In this document: piece by piece, positions 41,895 through 50,318 of the stretch
Numbering within the stretch: the first letter of the stretch is position 1
How the letters are laid out: every line of letters begins with the position of its first letter
Source: Weissella confusa
Lineage (GTDB): Bacteria > Bacillota > Bacilli > Lactobacillales > Lactobacillaceae
NCBI GenBank assembly: GCA_041871065.1
Contig: CP168942.1
Span: forward strand, 1,203,501 to 1,267,500
DNA: 64,000 nt
Direction: 5' to 3'
Notes under the pieces: model-generated
What the model saw: only the letters and a program-made list of their open reading frames with translations
The model's database searches: none
What the model was told of the DNA's origin: nothing
Position numbers and translations under genes: made by a program

Positions 41895-42299
41895 TTATAA
41901 GGCATCATATAACTCGTCAGAAACGGGCTCAAGCCATTCAGGCGTTCCAGCCGTAATTGCAATGTGCTCAAACCAGCTATCCTTCTTAGCACCGTGCCAG
42001 TGCTTCACACCATCCTTGGTCACAATCGTATCACCAGCCTTCAATGATTGCGCTGGTTGACCTTCTTCTTGATACCAACCTTCACCAGCAGTGACAAGCA
42101 AAATTTGGTACCCGTCATGATGAATGTGCCAGTTATTACGTGAACCTGGCTCAAACGATACAGAGCCAACCCCGATTTTATCATCAGGCGACGTCACCAA
42201 ATTCGTTAGGTACGTATCACCCACAAAGAATTCACCGTATGGATTCAAAACACCCTCTGGGAAAATCGTCCCTCGCTTAATTTCTTCGTACTTTGCCAT
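41895..42299 (-). CDS. Cupin domain protein
   Basis: 134 residues from ATG 42299; the reading before that is inside the upstream gene. The cupin motif 1 is WHIHHDGYQILLVTAGEG (His ligands, about 57-74) and motif 2 is KHWHGAKKDSWFEHIAI (about 99-115). It is a small single-domain metal-binding beta barrel, probably an oxidoreductase or isomerase. Its start overlaps the carboxymuconolactone decarboxylase stop (TAATG), so the pair is translationally coupled. Cupin plus CMD-type genes often sit together in redox operons. Confidence 0.9.
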   Translation of the reverse strand: MAKYEEIKRGTIFPEGVLNPYGEFFVGDTYLTNLVTSPDDKIGVGSVSFEPGSRNNWHIHHDGYQILLVTAGEGWYQEEGQPAQSLKAGDTIVTKDGVKHWHGAKKDSWFEHIAITAGTPEWLEPVSDELYDAL

Positions 42300-42622
42300 T
42301 ACTTTTCTCCGAATACTTCTTTTGCAATAGTGAATGCTGACCAGGCTTTTGGCCAACCAACGTAAAACGCCAATTGCGTAATAATTTCAGCCACTTCATC
42401 AGCGGTCAAGCCATTATCTTTGGCCTTCGCCATGTGAAATGGCAATTGCTCAAAAGCGCCCGTTGATATCAATGCCGTAATGGTCGTTAATGAACGATCA
42501 CGGGCTGACAATTCAGCCTCACGTGACCAGACTTGACCAAACAAAACCTCATCATTCAGTTCCGCAAACTTGGGTGCAAATTCACCAAGTGCGTCATGTC
42601 CTGCTGTTACTTTTTCTGCCAT
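42299..42622 (-). CDS. Carboxymuconolactone decarboxylase (CMD) family protein
   Basis: 107 residues from ATG 42622 (GAGG 8 bases upstream; the GTG three codons earlier is part of that site). The CMD/AhpD-like fold shows RDRSLTTITALISTGAFEQLPFHMAKAKDNG. The redox CxxC of AhpD is absent, so it is the decarboxylase-like and not the peroxidase type. Its true reaction is unknown. It lies 11 bases after the aldo-keto reductase gene. Confidence 0.9.
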   Translation of the reverse strand: MAEKVTAGHDALGEFAPKFAELNDEVLFGQVWSREAELSARDRSLTTITALISTGAFEQLPFHMAKAKDNGLTADEVAEIITQLAFYVGWPKAWSAFTIAKEVFGEK

Positions 42623-42633
42623 GATGTCCACCT

Positions 42634-43503
42634 CTAATCCAATGTGCCACCGTAAACCGGGAAGCCACTAAATTCGCCATAGTCGTTAAACGTCACCTTG
42701 TTTAACAACGTCATATCGTCATCAGAAATCGCGAAGTCCACTGTTGCATTTGCAATCATGTGTGCCTCAGACGTTGCTTTTGGTAATGGCAATGTGTTCA
42801 GTTGCAATAAGTAGCGCATACCCAATTGCGCAACAGAAACACCGTACTTGGCAGCGATTTGTTGCAAGTTTTCGTTCTTCAACATTTCACCGTGACCGAA
42901 TGGTGAGTAAGCTTCAATTTGAATGTCATGCTTTTGGGCATACTCGAACACGCTAAATGGTACATTACCAATGTGCGCCAAAACTTGATTAACTGCCGGC
43001 TTCACATCACTGTTATCAAGGATATTCTGCAAGTCAATTTCATCGAAGTTTGACACACCGATTGCACGAATCTTACCAGCAGCTTGGGCTTCAGATAGCG
43101 CACGCCAGGCTGCCAAATTTCCTTCAAAGAAACGATCATCATTTTGGAATTCAACCCAAGGCTTTGGTGAGTGAATAATCATCATATCGATGTAATCGAG
43201 GTTTAAATCGTTTAGTGAACGATCGATTGCGGCAACTGCCTCTTCGTAGTTCTTAAATTCAGCTTGCAACTTAGTTGTTACAAAAATGTCTTCACGTGGT
43301 ACACCGGCGTTGCGAACACCACGACCGACACCAATTTCATTGCCGTACGCTTCGGCAGTATCGATATGACGGTAACCAACTTTAATCGCTGTCTCGACTG
43401 CCTTGGCTGCATCATCATTATCTTCAATCATCCAAGTCCCAAAACCAATCTTTGGAATCTTGACGCCATTGTTCAAAGTATAGGTTTCATCAAAAATCGT
43501 CAT
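42634..43503 (-). CDS. Aldo/keto reductase
   Basis: 289 residues, the family length. The catalytic tetrad is in place: Asp in GYRHIDTAEAYGNE (Asp and Tyr, about 46-60), Lys in FVTTKLQ (about 76-80) and His in MIIHSPKPW (about 109-114). The NADPH site is at the C-terminal LPLPKATS. It reduces aldehydes and ketones with NADPH. Position in a DUF2255-AKR-CMD-cupin operon suggests handling of reactive carbonyls or quinones (inference). Confidence 0.95.
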   Translation of the reverse strand: MTIFDETYTLNNGVKIPKIGFGTWMIEDNDDAAKAVETAIKVGYRHIDTAEAYGNEIGVGRGVRNAGVPREDIFVTTKLQAEFKNYEEAVAAIDRSLNDLNLDYIDMMIIHSPKPWVEFQNDDRFFEGNLAAWRALSEAQAAGKIRAIGVSNFDEIDLQNILDNSDVKPAVNQVLAHIGNVPFSVFEYAQKHDIQIEAYSPFGHGEMLKNENLQQIAAKYGVSVAQLGMRYLLQLNTLPLPKATSEAHMIANATVDFAISDDDMTLLNKVTFNDYGEFSGFPVYGGTLD

Positions 43504-43518
43504 ACTAATGTCCTCCGT

Positions 43519-43902
43519 TTATTTAAGAATCACGCGCACCGTTGCATTTCGTGGACCGTCAGCAATCATTGGTGGCATGTACTGGCTACCCGCGTATTTC
43601 TTACGGTAAGCGTCATCAATTTCATCTTGTAGCGCTTCATGACCAGCGACTGGCACGAGTTCAAATGCAACCGTGTATTCATTACCGGCAATCATAATAT
43701 TGCCAGCGCCCTGATCTTTAGCGGCGTTATACCAACGTGACTGTTGACCATTCCAAGCTCGCACGTAAAGGTCACCATCAACTACGACGGACCAAATCCA
43801 CGTTAACGTGCCCGGCGTTGTGCCATCTGCGCGATAAGGTGCGATATGAAAGTCATCAGCCTGCGCAAACGTTTCTTGTTGTGTTGTTGTTAATGTCATC
43901 AT
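43519..43902 (-). CDS. DUF2255 family protein
   Basis: 127 residues; the ATG at 43902 or the adjacent one follows GGAGG. Family landmarks are DDFHIAPYRADGTTPGTLTWIWSV (in parts), DLYVRAWNGQQSRWYNAA and the C-terminal YMPPMI. The fold is that of flavin- or nitroreductase-like pyridoxamine-oxidase relatives. First gene of the operon leading to AKR, CMD and cupin, and divergent from a LysR regulator (about 96-base gap), so LysR control is likely. Confidence 0.9.
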   Translation of the reverse strand: MMTLTTTQQETFAQADDFHIAPYRADGTTPGTLTWIWSVVVDGDLYVRAWNGQQSRWYNAAKDQGAGNIMIAGNEYTVAFELVPVAGHEALQDEIDDAYRKKYAGSQYMPPMIADGPRNATVRVILK

Positions 43903-43998
43903 TTCCACCTCCACTACTTTATGACTCCAGTATATTGCGCTATAATCACCATTACCAATGCTTTGTATTTATGGATAACTATAACGAAAGGTAATGAT

Positions 43999-44889
43999 AT
44001 GGAACTCCGCGTTTTACGATATTTTCTAGAGGTTGCCCACACCGGTACCTTGACCGCTGCCGCAGCTAAACTCAACGTTACACAACCCGCTTTATCGCGC
44101 CAACTAAAGTTGCTGGAAACTGAATTAGGTGTGACACTCATTAACCGTGAGCATAAACCCGTTTCCTTAACCCCTGAGGGCATCTATTTGGCAAAGCAAG
44201 CCGAAGACTTAATTGCTATCGCTGATAAAACAGTCACCAATCTGCAATCAAAAGACGCGATTGCCGGTGTCATCACGATTGGTGCAGCGGAAACTAAAAT
44301 GTTCAACCACGCAATTAAGGCGATTTCGGCAATGCAACAAGCTTATCCGAATGTGACTTTCACGGTCATTTCTGGATCCACAACCGACTTACTAGATCGA
44401 CTTAACCAAGGCGAACTAGATTTCCTTTTTGCGCTTGATTTCACCCAGAAGGCTTCATACGACTATCTTGACTTCCCGGAAGAGGACGTTCGTGGCGTAT
44501 TCATTAATAAACAACATCCCCTGGCTAATGAATCAGCAATTACCGCCGATCAGCTCAAGGAATACCCGCTGGCAATTTCACGTCAATCGTCTTTCAATGA
44601 TTCACTGGTGGAAGAACTTGGCCTCAATGCATCAGATTTGAACATTCGCCTCAAGTACAACTTAATCGGCAATGCCGGTATGTATCCAATGATTGATACT
44701 CACATTATGCTCGTCGGTATTGAGGGGGTTATCAACATTCCTGAACTACTCTTCAAACCATTTTCACCAAGAAACGTTTCAGTTGGTTCAATGATTTGGA
44801 CTCACACCCCGTTCTTGTCACCATTACACGAAGAATTTATTCATTTTCTAGAAGATGAATTGACGAACACACCTCGTGATATGTCATAA
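43999..44889 (+). CDS. LysR family transcriptional regulator
   Basis: 296 residues from ATG 43999 (AAAGG 7 bases upstream). The N-terminal helix-turn-helix reads MELRVLRYFLEVAHTGTLTA and AKLNVTQPALSRQLKLLETELG; the C-terminal effector domain (about 90-290) has the periplasmic-binding-protein-like fold. Transcribed away from the DUF2255-AKR-CMD-cupin operon, which it probably activates, and followed by a quinol monooxygenase-like gene 26 bases later. Confidence 0.95.
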   Translation: MELRVLRYFLEVAHTGTLTAAAAKLNVTQPALSRQLKLLETELGVTLINREHKPVSLTPEGIYLAKQAEDLIAIADKTVTNLQSKDAIAGVITIGAAETKMFNHAIKAISAMQQAYPNVTFTVISGSTTDLLDRLNQGELDFLFALDFTQKASYDYLDFPEEDVRGVFINKQHPLANESAITADQLKEYPLAISRQSSFNDSLVEELGLNASDLNIRLKYNLIGNAGMYPMIDTHIMLVGIEGVINIPELLFKPFSPRNVSVGSMIWTHTPFLSPLHEEFIHFLEDELTNTPRDMS

Positions 44890-44914
44890 TAGCGAGTACA
44901 GGGGGTAATTAAAC

Positions 44915-45247
44915 ATGAGCATTACAGTAAACTTGTACTACACTGGTGAAAATGGTGCAGCCCAAGCATTCGCCAAAGAAATGACTAAATCCGGCGTTAT
45001 CGATCGTATTCGTGCTACTCCAGGTAACGAACGTTATGAGTATTTTCAGCCACTTGATGACCCAGAAACGATTTTGTTGATTGATGCATGGCGCGACCAG
45101 GCAGCAATTGATGCCCACCACGCATCACCCATGATGGCTGAAATTGCACAATTACGTGAGAAATATGATTTGCATATGCATGTAGAATGCTTCATTAGCG
45201 ATAAGGACGGCATACCAGCGTCTGACCAGTCATTTATTCGTAAGTAA
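44915..45247 (+). CDS. Antibiotic-biosynthesis-monooxygenase (ABM) domain protein, putative quinol monooxygenase
   Basis: 110 residues, YgiN-like ABM ferredoxin fold: SITVNLYYTGENGAAQAFAKEM at the start, then RYEYFQPLDDPETILLIDAWRDQAAIDAHHAS in the conserved centre. Such proteins oxidise quinols or simply handle reactive quinones. The gene follows LysR by 26 bases with a GGGGG site and ends at a terminator. Together with the divergent operon it forms a small electrophile/quinone response cluster. Confidence 0.9.
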   Translation: MSITVNLYYTGENGAAQAFAKEMTKSGVIDRIRATPGNERYEYFQPLDDPETILLIDAWRDQAAIDAHHASPMMAEIAQLREKYDLHMHVECFISDKDGIPASDQSFIRK

Positions 45248-45248
45248 C

Positions 45249-45277
45249 CAAACGAGCTCTAGTAGCTCGTTTTTTTA
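45249..45277 (+). terminator. Terminator after ABM gene
   Basis: AACGAGCT / AGCTCGTT stem and seven T. Confidence 0.9.
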
Positions 45278-45391
45278 TTTAAAAAGATGCGTTGCTCAAG
45301 CGAACTGCCGTCTGCCTTATACAGGAAAGCACGAATCTCAAAATGTTTTGACAAAACTCACCGTCGTATACTGCAGGTGGAGGTTATTATC

Positions 45392-46144
45392 ATGCAAGAT
45401 GTCAGGCAATCAACTGTTACAAAAATTGAGCTTAAAAAGGCTGTCCTCCTCAGTGAACAAATTGCGCAATTAAAAGAACAAACGGCACAAGTTTTTGGGG
45501 AACATGGTCAGTTATTGCATATTTTTATGCAAAAAACGCATGGCCTAACCCCCGAACAATTCCGGGAACAATTTTCTAAAATACCCACCAGTACTGGACC
45601 TGGTAACGTGAATTGGTTCGACGTGTTCGATGAAAGTAACGCTTCCCTGACCGAAATTGCTTTCATAGAAGAATTTTGGTACCGCCTTTTTCTCGGTATT
45701 GCTTGTGTGTATCATAACCACAATTGGATTAACTACGATAAATTCAACTATGATGAAGCTTACCGTTATCGTGTGTACCTGGTTGTCAAAGAAATGGTCT
45801 GCTCGACGTATTTTGAATATTCTGAACCTGATCCATTCACGCTAAAACTATTGATGTTTAGCGGCTTGGCCGTTACGCTGACCCTGACTTTGGCACACCT
45901 GATTCATTTTGAGCCAGTTGGGGATGTCTCAAATTGGACGTTTTATCTAGCCGGCTTTATTATCGGGATTTTCTTGATTATTTTGGCAATAACATTGTGG
46001 GTGACTAACCGGATTCGCTTAACGTCAACCACACGTTTAGACCATCAACTATATGCATGGTTGGGTGTACCACCATCAAACATCACCATTCCACTCCACC
46101 GTGCCAGTAAGAAAAAATTGGTGGTGACTAATATTACGGCGTAA
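45392..46144 (+). CDS. Hypothetical membrane protein, 250 aa
   Basis: Started at ATG 45392 with GGAGG 8 bases upstream; the longer frame to 45287 has no site. A charged helical N-terminal half (about 1-150, coiled-coil potential in ELKKAVLLSEQIAQLKEQ) precedes two TM segments (about 165-185 and 195-220) and a short basic tail. No family recognised. It has no operon partner; the CoA-disulfide-reductase-like gene is convergent. Confidence 0.75.
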   Translation: MQDVRQSTVTKIELKKAVLLSEQIAQLKEQTAQVFGEHGQLLHIFMQKTHGLTPEQFREQFSKIPTSTGPGNVNWFDVFDESNASLTEIAFIEEFWYRLFLGIACVYHNHNWINYDKFNYDEAYRYRVYLVVKEMVCSTYFEYSEPDPFTLKLLMFSGLAVTLTLTLAHLIHFEPVGDVSNWTFYLAGFIIGIFLIILAITLWVTNRIRLTSTTRLDHQLYAWLGVPPSNITIPLHRASKKKLVVTNITA

Positions 46145-46172
46145 AAAAAGAGCGACTGAATCGCTCTTTTTT
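46143..46172. terminator. Bidirectional terminator
   Basis: AAAAAAAGAGCGA / TCGCTCTTTTTT stem between convergent genes at 46144 and 46176. Confidence 0.92.
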
Positions 46173-46175
46173 CGT

Positions 46176-47531
46176 CTACTTCAACAATTCAGTTTCTAAC
46201 ACTTGTACAGCCGCCTGAACGGCATCCCAAGGTGCACCGACAACTGGCGAATACGTCAAATCTAAGTCACTAAACGCTTCAACCGTCATGTCGTTATAAA
46301 TTGCGGTTGCAAAGACATCCGCTCGTTTCGCCACTTCGCTACCGTACTTACCCACCAATTGGGCACCTAAAATTTTGTGTGACTCTTTGTCTGCAGTCAC
46401 ACGAATCGTGATTTTTTCAGCACCTGGGAAATAACCCTTGTGATCATCTACGACCGCAGTTGTCGTGATTGGCGTAAAGCCAGCCGTAGTTGCCTCATTT
46501 GGCAATAAACCTGTACGAGCCACAATCACATCAAACGCACGCAAGACCTGTGAGCCGATGATTCCTGCAAAACGCGACTCACGACCCACAATATTAGCAC
46601 CGGCAACGCGACCTTGTTTATGCGCCGTCGTACCCAGTGGCAAATACGTCTCACCTAATAGGCGGTGCTTGGTCTGAACCAAGTCACCTGCTGCATACAC
46701 ATCAGGTAGATTCGTGCGCATCTGGTCATCAACCACCACCGCATTTTGCTCGGTAACAGTCACGCCCGCATTGACCAACAGCTCACTGTTTGGTCGGACG
46801 CCCACAACAACCAGGACAAAATCGAATGCGTCATCCGTCTTTGACCCAATTAGTTGGTACCCAGCTTCAGTTGCTTGAATTTCACTAATCGTTTCATCAG
46901 TTAATACCGTGACACCATTATTAGTCAATGCATCATGTACGGAAGCAGCCAAATCAGTTTCCACCGTCGATAACACTTCAGACCCACGTTGTACCAGCGT
47001 CACCGAAACACCGCGTCGCGTCAACGCCTCTGCCATCTCGATACCCACATAACCAGCGCCAACGATTGCTGCACGCGTTGGTTGATGTTGCACCAATCGC
47101 GCTTCAATATCAAAGAAGTCACCCATTGTATGCAACACATGAATGCCTGCGCCTTCACCGGCAATTGGCAATTCCTTTGGCACAGCCCCGGTTCCAACCA
47201 TCAACTTGTCGTACGTAAACGTCATTTGGTCGTCACCATGCAATGCCGTCACCGTGTGCTTCTCGGCATCGATTGCTGTGGCCCATGTATTCATGTAAAA
47301 GTCGATGTCATAAGCCTTCAAATCATCAACCGTTCGGTGCGCTAAATTTTGCCATTGGGTCACTTCTTTACTGACCGCATATGGAATGCCACAAATTGAC
47401 AAGTTTGGAAACTCGTCCGCCAAAATCATCGTGATTTTAATCGTAGCATTCAGTTCACGGGCGCGTAGTGCAGCTGAAATACCAGCATCACTACCACCAA
47501 TGATCAACATCTCCGTCTGTACGTTGGTCAT
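46176..47531 (-). CDS. FAD/NAD-linked disulfide reductase, CoA-disulfide reductase or NADH oxidase type
   Basis: 451 residues. FAD motif IIGGSDAGISAALRA (about 10-24), a redox-active single Cys47 in NLSICGIPY, NAD motif AIVGAGYVGIEMAEAL (about 158-173), second FAD motif VYAAGDLVQ and a C-terminal dimerisation domain. A lone conserved Cys is the mark of the CoA-disulfide reductase / NADH oxidase / NADH peroxidase group; a rhodanese tail is absent. It may maintain CoA-thiol pools or remove oxygen. Which member it is cannot be fixed by sequence alone. Confidence 0.9.
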   Translation of the reverse strand: MTNVQTEMLIIGGSDAGISAALRARELNATIKITMILADEFPNLSICGIPYAVSKEVTQWQNLAHRTVDDLKAYDIDFYMNTWATAIDAEKHTVTALHGDDQMTFTYDKLMVGTGAVPKELPIAGEGAGIHVLHTMGDFFDIEARLVQHQPTRAAIVGAGYVGIEMAEALTRRGVSVTLVQRGSEVLSTVETDLAASVHDALTNNGVTVLTDETISEIQATEAGYQLIGSKTDDAFDFVLVVVGVRPNSELLVNAGVTVTEQNAVVVDDQMRTNLPDVYAAGDLVQTKHRLLGETYLPLGTTAHKQGRVAGANIVGRESRFAGIIGSQVLRAFDVIVARTGLLPNEATTAGFTPITTTAVVDDHKGYFPGAEKITIRVTADKESHKILGAQLVGKYGSEVAKRADVFATAIYNDMTVEAFSDLDLTYSPVVGAPWDAVQAAVQVLETELLK

Positions 47532-47597
47532 TTAATCGTCCTCTTATTTTCTCATAGTGGGTTAATTATAAGTGGGCGAATCAAAACGTGTCAAACA

Positions 47598-47636
47598 CAA
47601 AAAGGCCAGCAGATGACTTAATCACCTACTGGCCAA
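47598..47636 (-). terminator. Terminator after DMT transporter gene
   Basis: GGCCAGTAG / CTGCTGGCC stem with T-run on the minus strand, just after the stop at 47646. Confidence 0.85.
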
Positions 47637-47645
47637 ACGTTATTT

Positions 47646-48569
47646 CTAAACTAATTGAATCAATGCAACCCCGACAACCATGATAATGATTCCGAGAATT
47701 TGCATGACATTAACGCGCTTCTTAACTGATTGATACCAGCCGAATTGTTGCACGATGATGGTTCCGATTAACATACCCATCAAACCAAGGATGGCACCCA
47801 TTCCAGGTCCAAGTACCGGCACGACGATTCCAATGAAGAACACGAACAGTGAGCCAGGAATACCACCTAGGAAAGCCCACCATGGCGCTGCCTTCATGCC
47901 TTCACGATTAAAGAATGGTCGTTCTTTTACGGCAACCAAAATCGTTAGCAAAATCAACGCACCAACGAATGATACAAAGGCACCATCAACTGGCGCACCC
48001 AACAAGTGACCCAAGTGTCCGGTAATAGCTTGTTGGAATGACGCGAACATTCCCGTCAAAATTCCCCAAACGTGCCAAAAAACTGACCCACTTGGTGCTG
48101 AGCCGTTCTGGTTTTCCAAACGTGCACTCAATACGACGGCAACCAACACACCAATCATAACCAAGATAACACCGATGACCTTCACAGCTGTCAACGCAAC
48201 CGTTTCTGCACCGACCCAACCAAGGGTTTGGATCATCATTGACATCACAACTTGTCCCAATGTTGGTAGAACAACTGTCTTAACCGCACCAACATTCTTA
48301 AATAGCAAAATGTTTGACGTTTGGTAAAGCATTGAGAAGATTCCCGCTGAGTAGACCCACCATGGTTGGTTTGTCTTCGTTAGCGCGATGATGTCGCCCA
48401 AGAAATGTGGGTTTTGAATAAATGCAATCGCTCCTAAGAAAATCACACCTAGTGAAAAACTTAAGAATGCAGCTCGGAATGGTGACTTCAAAGCACCACC
48501 CAAACGCGCGTTAATTGGGCTTTGGTTTGAAACCGCAAAGCCACCTAATAATCCTAATAGATAAAACAT
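47646..48569 (-). CDS. DMT-superfamily transporter (DUF606/YdcZ type)
   Basis: 307 residues with 10 hydrophobic segments in two five-segment halves. Each half has the DUF606/YdcZ pattern, for example the N-terminal GFAVSNQSPINARLGGALKSPFRAAFLSFSLG (in parts) and the second-half MFASFQQAITGHLGHLLGAPVDGAFVSF. Substrates of this group are unknown; some lie under riboswitches or leaders. Here a leader of about 150 bases with a short ORF precedes it (see 48650-48697). Confidence 0.9.
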   Translation of the reverse strand: MFYLLGLLGGFAVSNQSPINARLGGALKSPFRAAFLSFSLGVIFLGAIAFIQNPHFLGDIIALTKTNQPWWVYSAGIFSMLYQTSNILLFKNVGAVKTVVLPTLGQVVMSMMIQTLGWVGAETVALTAVKVIGVILVMIGVLVAVVLSARLENQNGSAPSGSVFWHVWGILTGMFASFQQAITGHLGHLLGAPVDGAFVSFVGALILLTILVAVKERPFFNREGMKAAPWWAFLGGIPGSLFVFFIGIVVPVLGPGMGAILGLMGMLIGTIIVQQFGWYQSVKKRVNVMQILGIIIMVVGVALIQLV

Positions 48570-48649
48570 AAAAACTCCATTCGTACAGACTCAAAATTCA
48601 GTAATCTCTTGAATTTAACGAGTGCTGACGATGTTTACTTGATAAAGTC

Positions 48650-48672
48650 CACAGCATCAACACTATGCTGTG
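48650..48672 (-). promoter_or_regulatory. Hairpin in leader of DMT transporter
   Basis: Perfect 8-bp stem CACAGCAT / ATGCTGTG with 7-base loop, overlapping the end of the 11-codon leader ORF. No T-run follows, so it is not a terminator. Confidence 0.5.
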
Positions 48673-48697
48673 CACCCACCTGGTTGTTCAGAACGCA
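48662..48697 (-). CDS. Leader peptide candidate (11 aa) before DMT transporter
   Basis: ATG at 48697 has GGAGGG 7 bases upstream, and the frame reads MRSEQPGGCTA then TAG. The ribosome site is stronger than that of many genes here. The stop lies inside the CACAGCAT hairpin. The probable promoter (TTTCAA, 16 bases, CATAAT) lies upstream, overlapping the end of the ABC-F gene. A translated leader of this kind suggests attenuation or coupling, but the signal is unknown. Confidence 0.45.
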
Positions 48698-48773
48698 TGT
48701 TAGAACCCTCCACTTATTTTTAGCAAGTAACATTATGCACGCATTTTGGGGTTTTGAAAAGGTTATATCACTT

Positions 48774-50153
48774 TTAGTCTTGTGGCACCAAACGTCCATT
48801 AACAATCTGCCAAACGTCGGTCGCAACATCGGCCACAAACTGTTCATCGTGCGAAACGAACAGTACAGCTTGCTGGGTCTCTCTTAGATAGGCAGTTAAG
48901 GCTTCTAAGGCTGGAATATCCAAATAATTAGTTGGCTCATCCAGCACCAACAACTCACTAGTCTGTAGCAATGCCTTTACTAAAGCCACACGGACGCGCT
49001 CACCGCCGCTCATTTGGCCAACCATTTCATTGACCTGCATTAAGCGAATTCCCATCGCACCTAAGAAATTACGGGCTACCTGCTCAGACTCGCTGCTGGT
49101 CATCATGACATTTTGCAACGCCGTTTTCGTCGTATCTAGCTGACTTAAATCTTGGTTGGCCACACTCACTCGCAGATTATCTGCATGTGTTACGCCAGGT
49201 GCTCCTGTTAGCAAGTGCTGAATGAGCGTTGATTTACCCGATTCATTCGGTCCAACAATTGCGATGCGGTGTCCGGTTTCAATTTTGAACGTCACGTTCT
49301 CAATCAAAAGATTATTTCCTTGCATAACCTGCAAATTCAAGGCGGTTAAAACCGGCTTGCCCGATCGAACATTCAGCGGATTTTGTAACTTTAGTTTTGT
49401 GGCATCGGCCGGCTTATCAACCTTGCCAAGACGTTCAAGTCGACTATTCAACGCTTTCTTTTGTTGTGAAAACCCTTTTTCAACCCCATTTAACCCCGAT
49501 TTCATCGCCTCAATTTCAGCGTGACTGTGTTTGTGGGGGTTAATTTTCTTTGCTCGAGCCGACTTTTCGCCGGCTGTTTGCGCTCGCTGAGCTAATCGTT
49601 TCTTTTCGTTTGTGACTTGCTTATAGTCTTGCATCTGAGTGCTTCGTTTTGAAGCAGTAGCAGCCAAGTAGTCATCATAACTACCATTTAATGCGGTAAC
49701 GGTGCCATTTTCAAACGACCAAACGACGGTCGCTACCTCACGTAAAAAGGCACGATTGTGAGAGACAACAATAACCAGCCCCTTAAACCGTTGGATTGTC
49801 TTCACCAGCCATTTGTGATGATCAACATCCAAGTGCGATGTTGGTTCATCTAAAATCAAAATATCCGGTCGTTCTGAAATTGCTTGGCGAATCAAGCGCT
49901 GCGTCATTTCACCACCAGATTCACCCACGATATCATTAATTTGCGGCACTGTCGCCACATACCCCGGTAGATTAATCTGCCCGGTATAATCCGTATCAAT
50001 ACCCTGCAGCATGTTGAGCAGTGTCGTTTTACCAGCACCGTTTTCACCAATAATCGCAACAACGCCCGTAGCCGGAATTGTCAGATGATCAATCTCAAAC
50101 AGTTTTTCACCATCAATAGTCTTTACAACATTTTGAATTTGTCCGTTTAACAT
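48774..50153 (-). CDS. ABC-F family protein, probable ribosome-protecting antibiotic resistance type
   Basis: 459 residues from ATG 50153 (GGAGG 5 bases upstream). Two ABC domains: Walker A GENGAGKT (about 36-43) with signature GESGGEMTQR and Walker B ILILDEPTSHLD; then Walker A GPNESGKS (about 317) with signature GQMSGGERVR and Walker B LLVLDEPTNYLD. Between them lies a basic, helical linker (about 180-265) that in ARE ABC-F proteins reaches the peptidyl-transferase centre and evicts lincosamides, streptogramins or pleuromutilins. No TM segments. A translated leader with SD-hiding hairpins precedes it, as with inducible resistance genes. Confidence 0.9.
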   Translation of the reverse strand: MLNGQIQNVVKTIDGEKLFEIDHLTIPATGVVAIIGENGAGKTTLLNMLQGIDTDYTGQINLPGYVATVPQINDIVGESGGEMTQRLIRQAISERPDILILDEPTSHLDVDHHKWLVKTIQRFKGLVIVVSHNRAFLREVATVVWSFENGTVTALNGSYDDYLAATASKRSTQMQDYKQVTNEKKRLAQRAQTAGEKSARAKKINPHKHSHAEIEAMKSGLNGVEKGFSQQKKALNSRLERLGKVDKPADATKLKLQNPLNVRSGKPVLTALNLQVMQGNNLLIENVTFKIETGHRIAIVGPNESGKSTLIQHLLTGAPGVTHADNLRVSVANQDLSQLDTTKTALQNVMMTSSESEQVARNFLGAMGIRLMQVNEMVGQMSGGERVRVALVKALLQTSELLVLDEPTNYLDIPALEALTAYLRETQQAVLFVSHDEQFVADVATDVWQIVNGRLVPQD

Positions 50154-50312
50154 AAAAGCCTCCAATCTCACCACAATGAGACTGGAGGCACTTCAAAAAG
50201 CATGCTTATCAAACACGCAAAAGTCCACACTAAAACCAATCTCATTGATAACTTTCTATCATTATGAAATCAGCTTAATTGCGCAATGGACCTTACCCCG
50301 TGTTCTTTTAGT
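50154..50312 (-). promoter_or_regulatory. Translational attenuator leader of the ABC-F gene
   Basis: The leader RNA (about 158 bases from the expected start point near 50312) can form two mutually exclusive structures. Segment 2 (50174-50189) pairs either with upstream segment 1 (50236-50247, CAATGAGATTGG on the RNA) over 12 bp, or with downstream segment 3 (50158-50170) over 13 bp. Segment 3 contains the GGAGG ribosome site of the ABC-F gene, so pairing 2:3 hides it. Segment 1 overlaps the start of the leader ORF. No poly-T follows, so control would be at translation. Confidence 0.8.
50168..50245 (-). CDS. Leader peptide (25 aa) of the ABC-F attenuator
   Basis: ATG 50245 to TGA 50168. The peptide begins MRLVLVWTFACLISMLF and ends in VPPVSLW. 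Its start codon lies in segment 1 and its stop codon in segment 3 of the attenuator, so ribosome position directly selects the structure. The upstream ribosome site (GAAAG) is weak. Hydrophobic leader peptides with drug-dependent stalling control many inducible ABC-F and erm genes. Confidence 0.68.
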   Translation of the reverse strand: MRLVLVWTFACLISMLFEVPPVSLW

Positions 50313-50318
50313 AAGTGT

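Noticed and set aside
45287..45391. N-terminal extension of the 250-aa membrane protein
   Set aside because: No ribosome site and the segment is unlike the rest; ATG 45392 with GGAGG is far better.
48570..48773. Known riboswitch (guanidine, preQ1 or similar) ahead of the DMT transporter
   Set aside because: None of the conserved loops of those classes is visible; only a short ORF and simple stems are present.
50168..50189. Rho-independent terminator in the ABC-F leader
   Set aside because: The stem is strong but is followed by the ribosome site and start codon, not a T-run, so translational control fits better.
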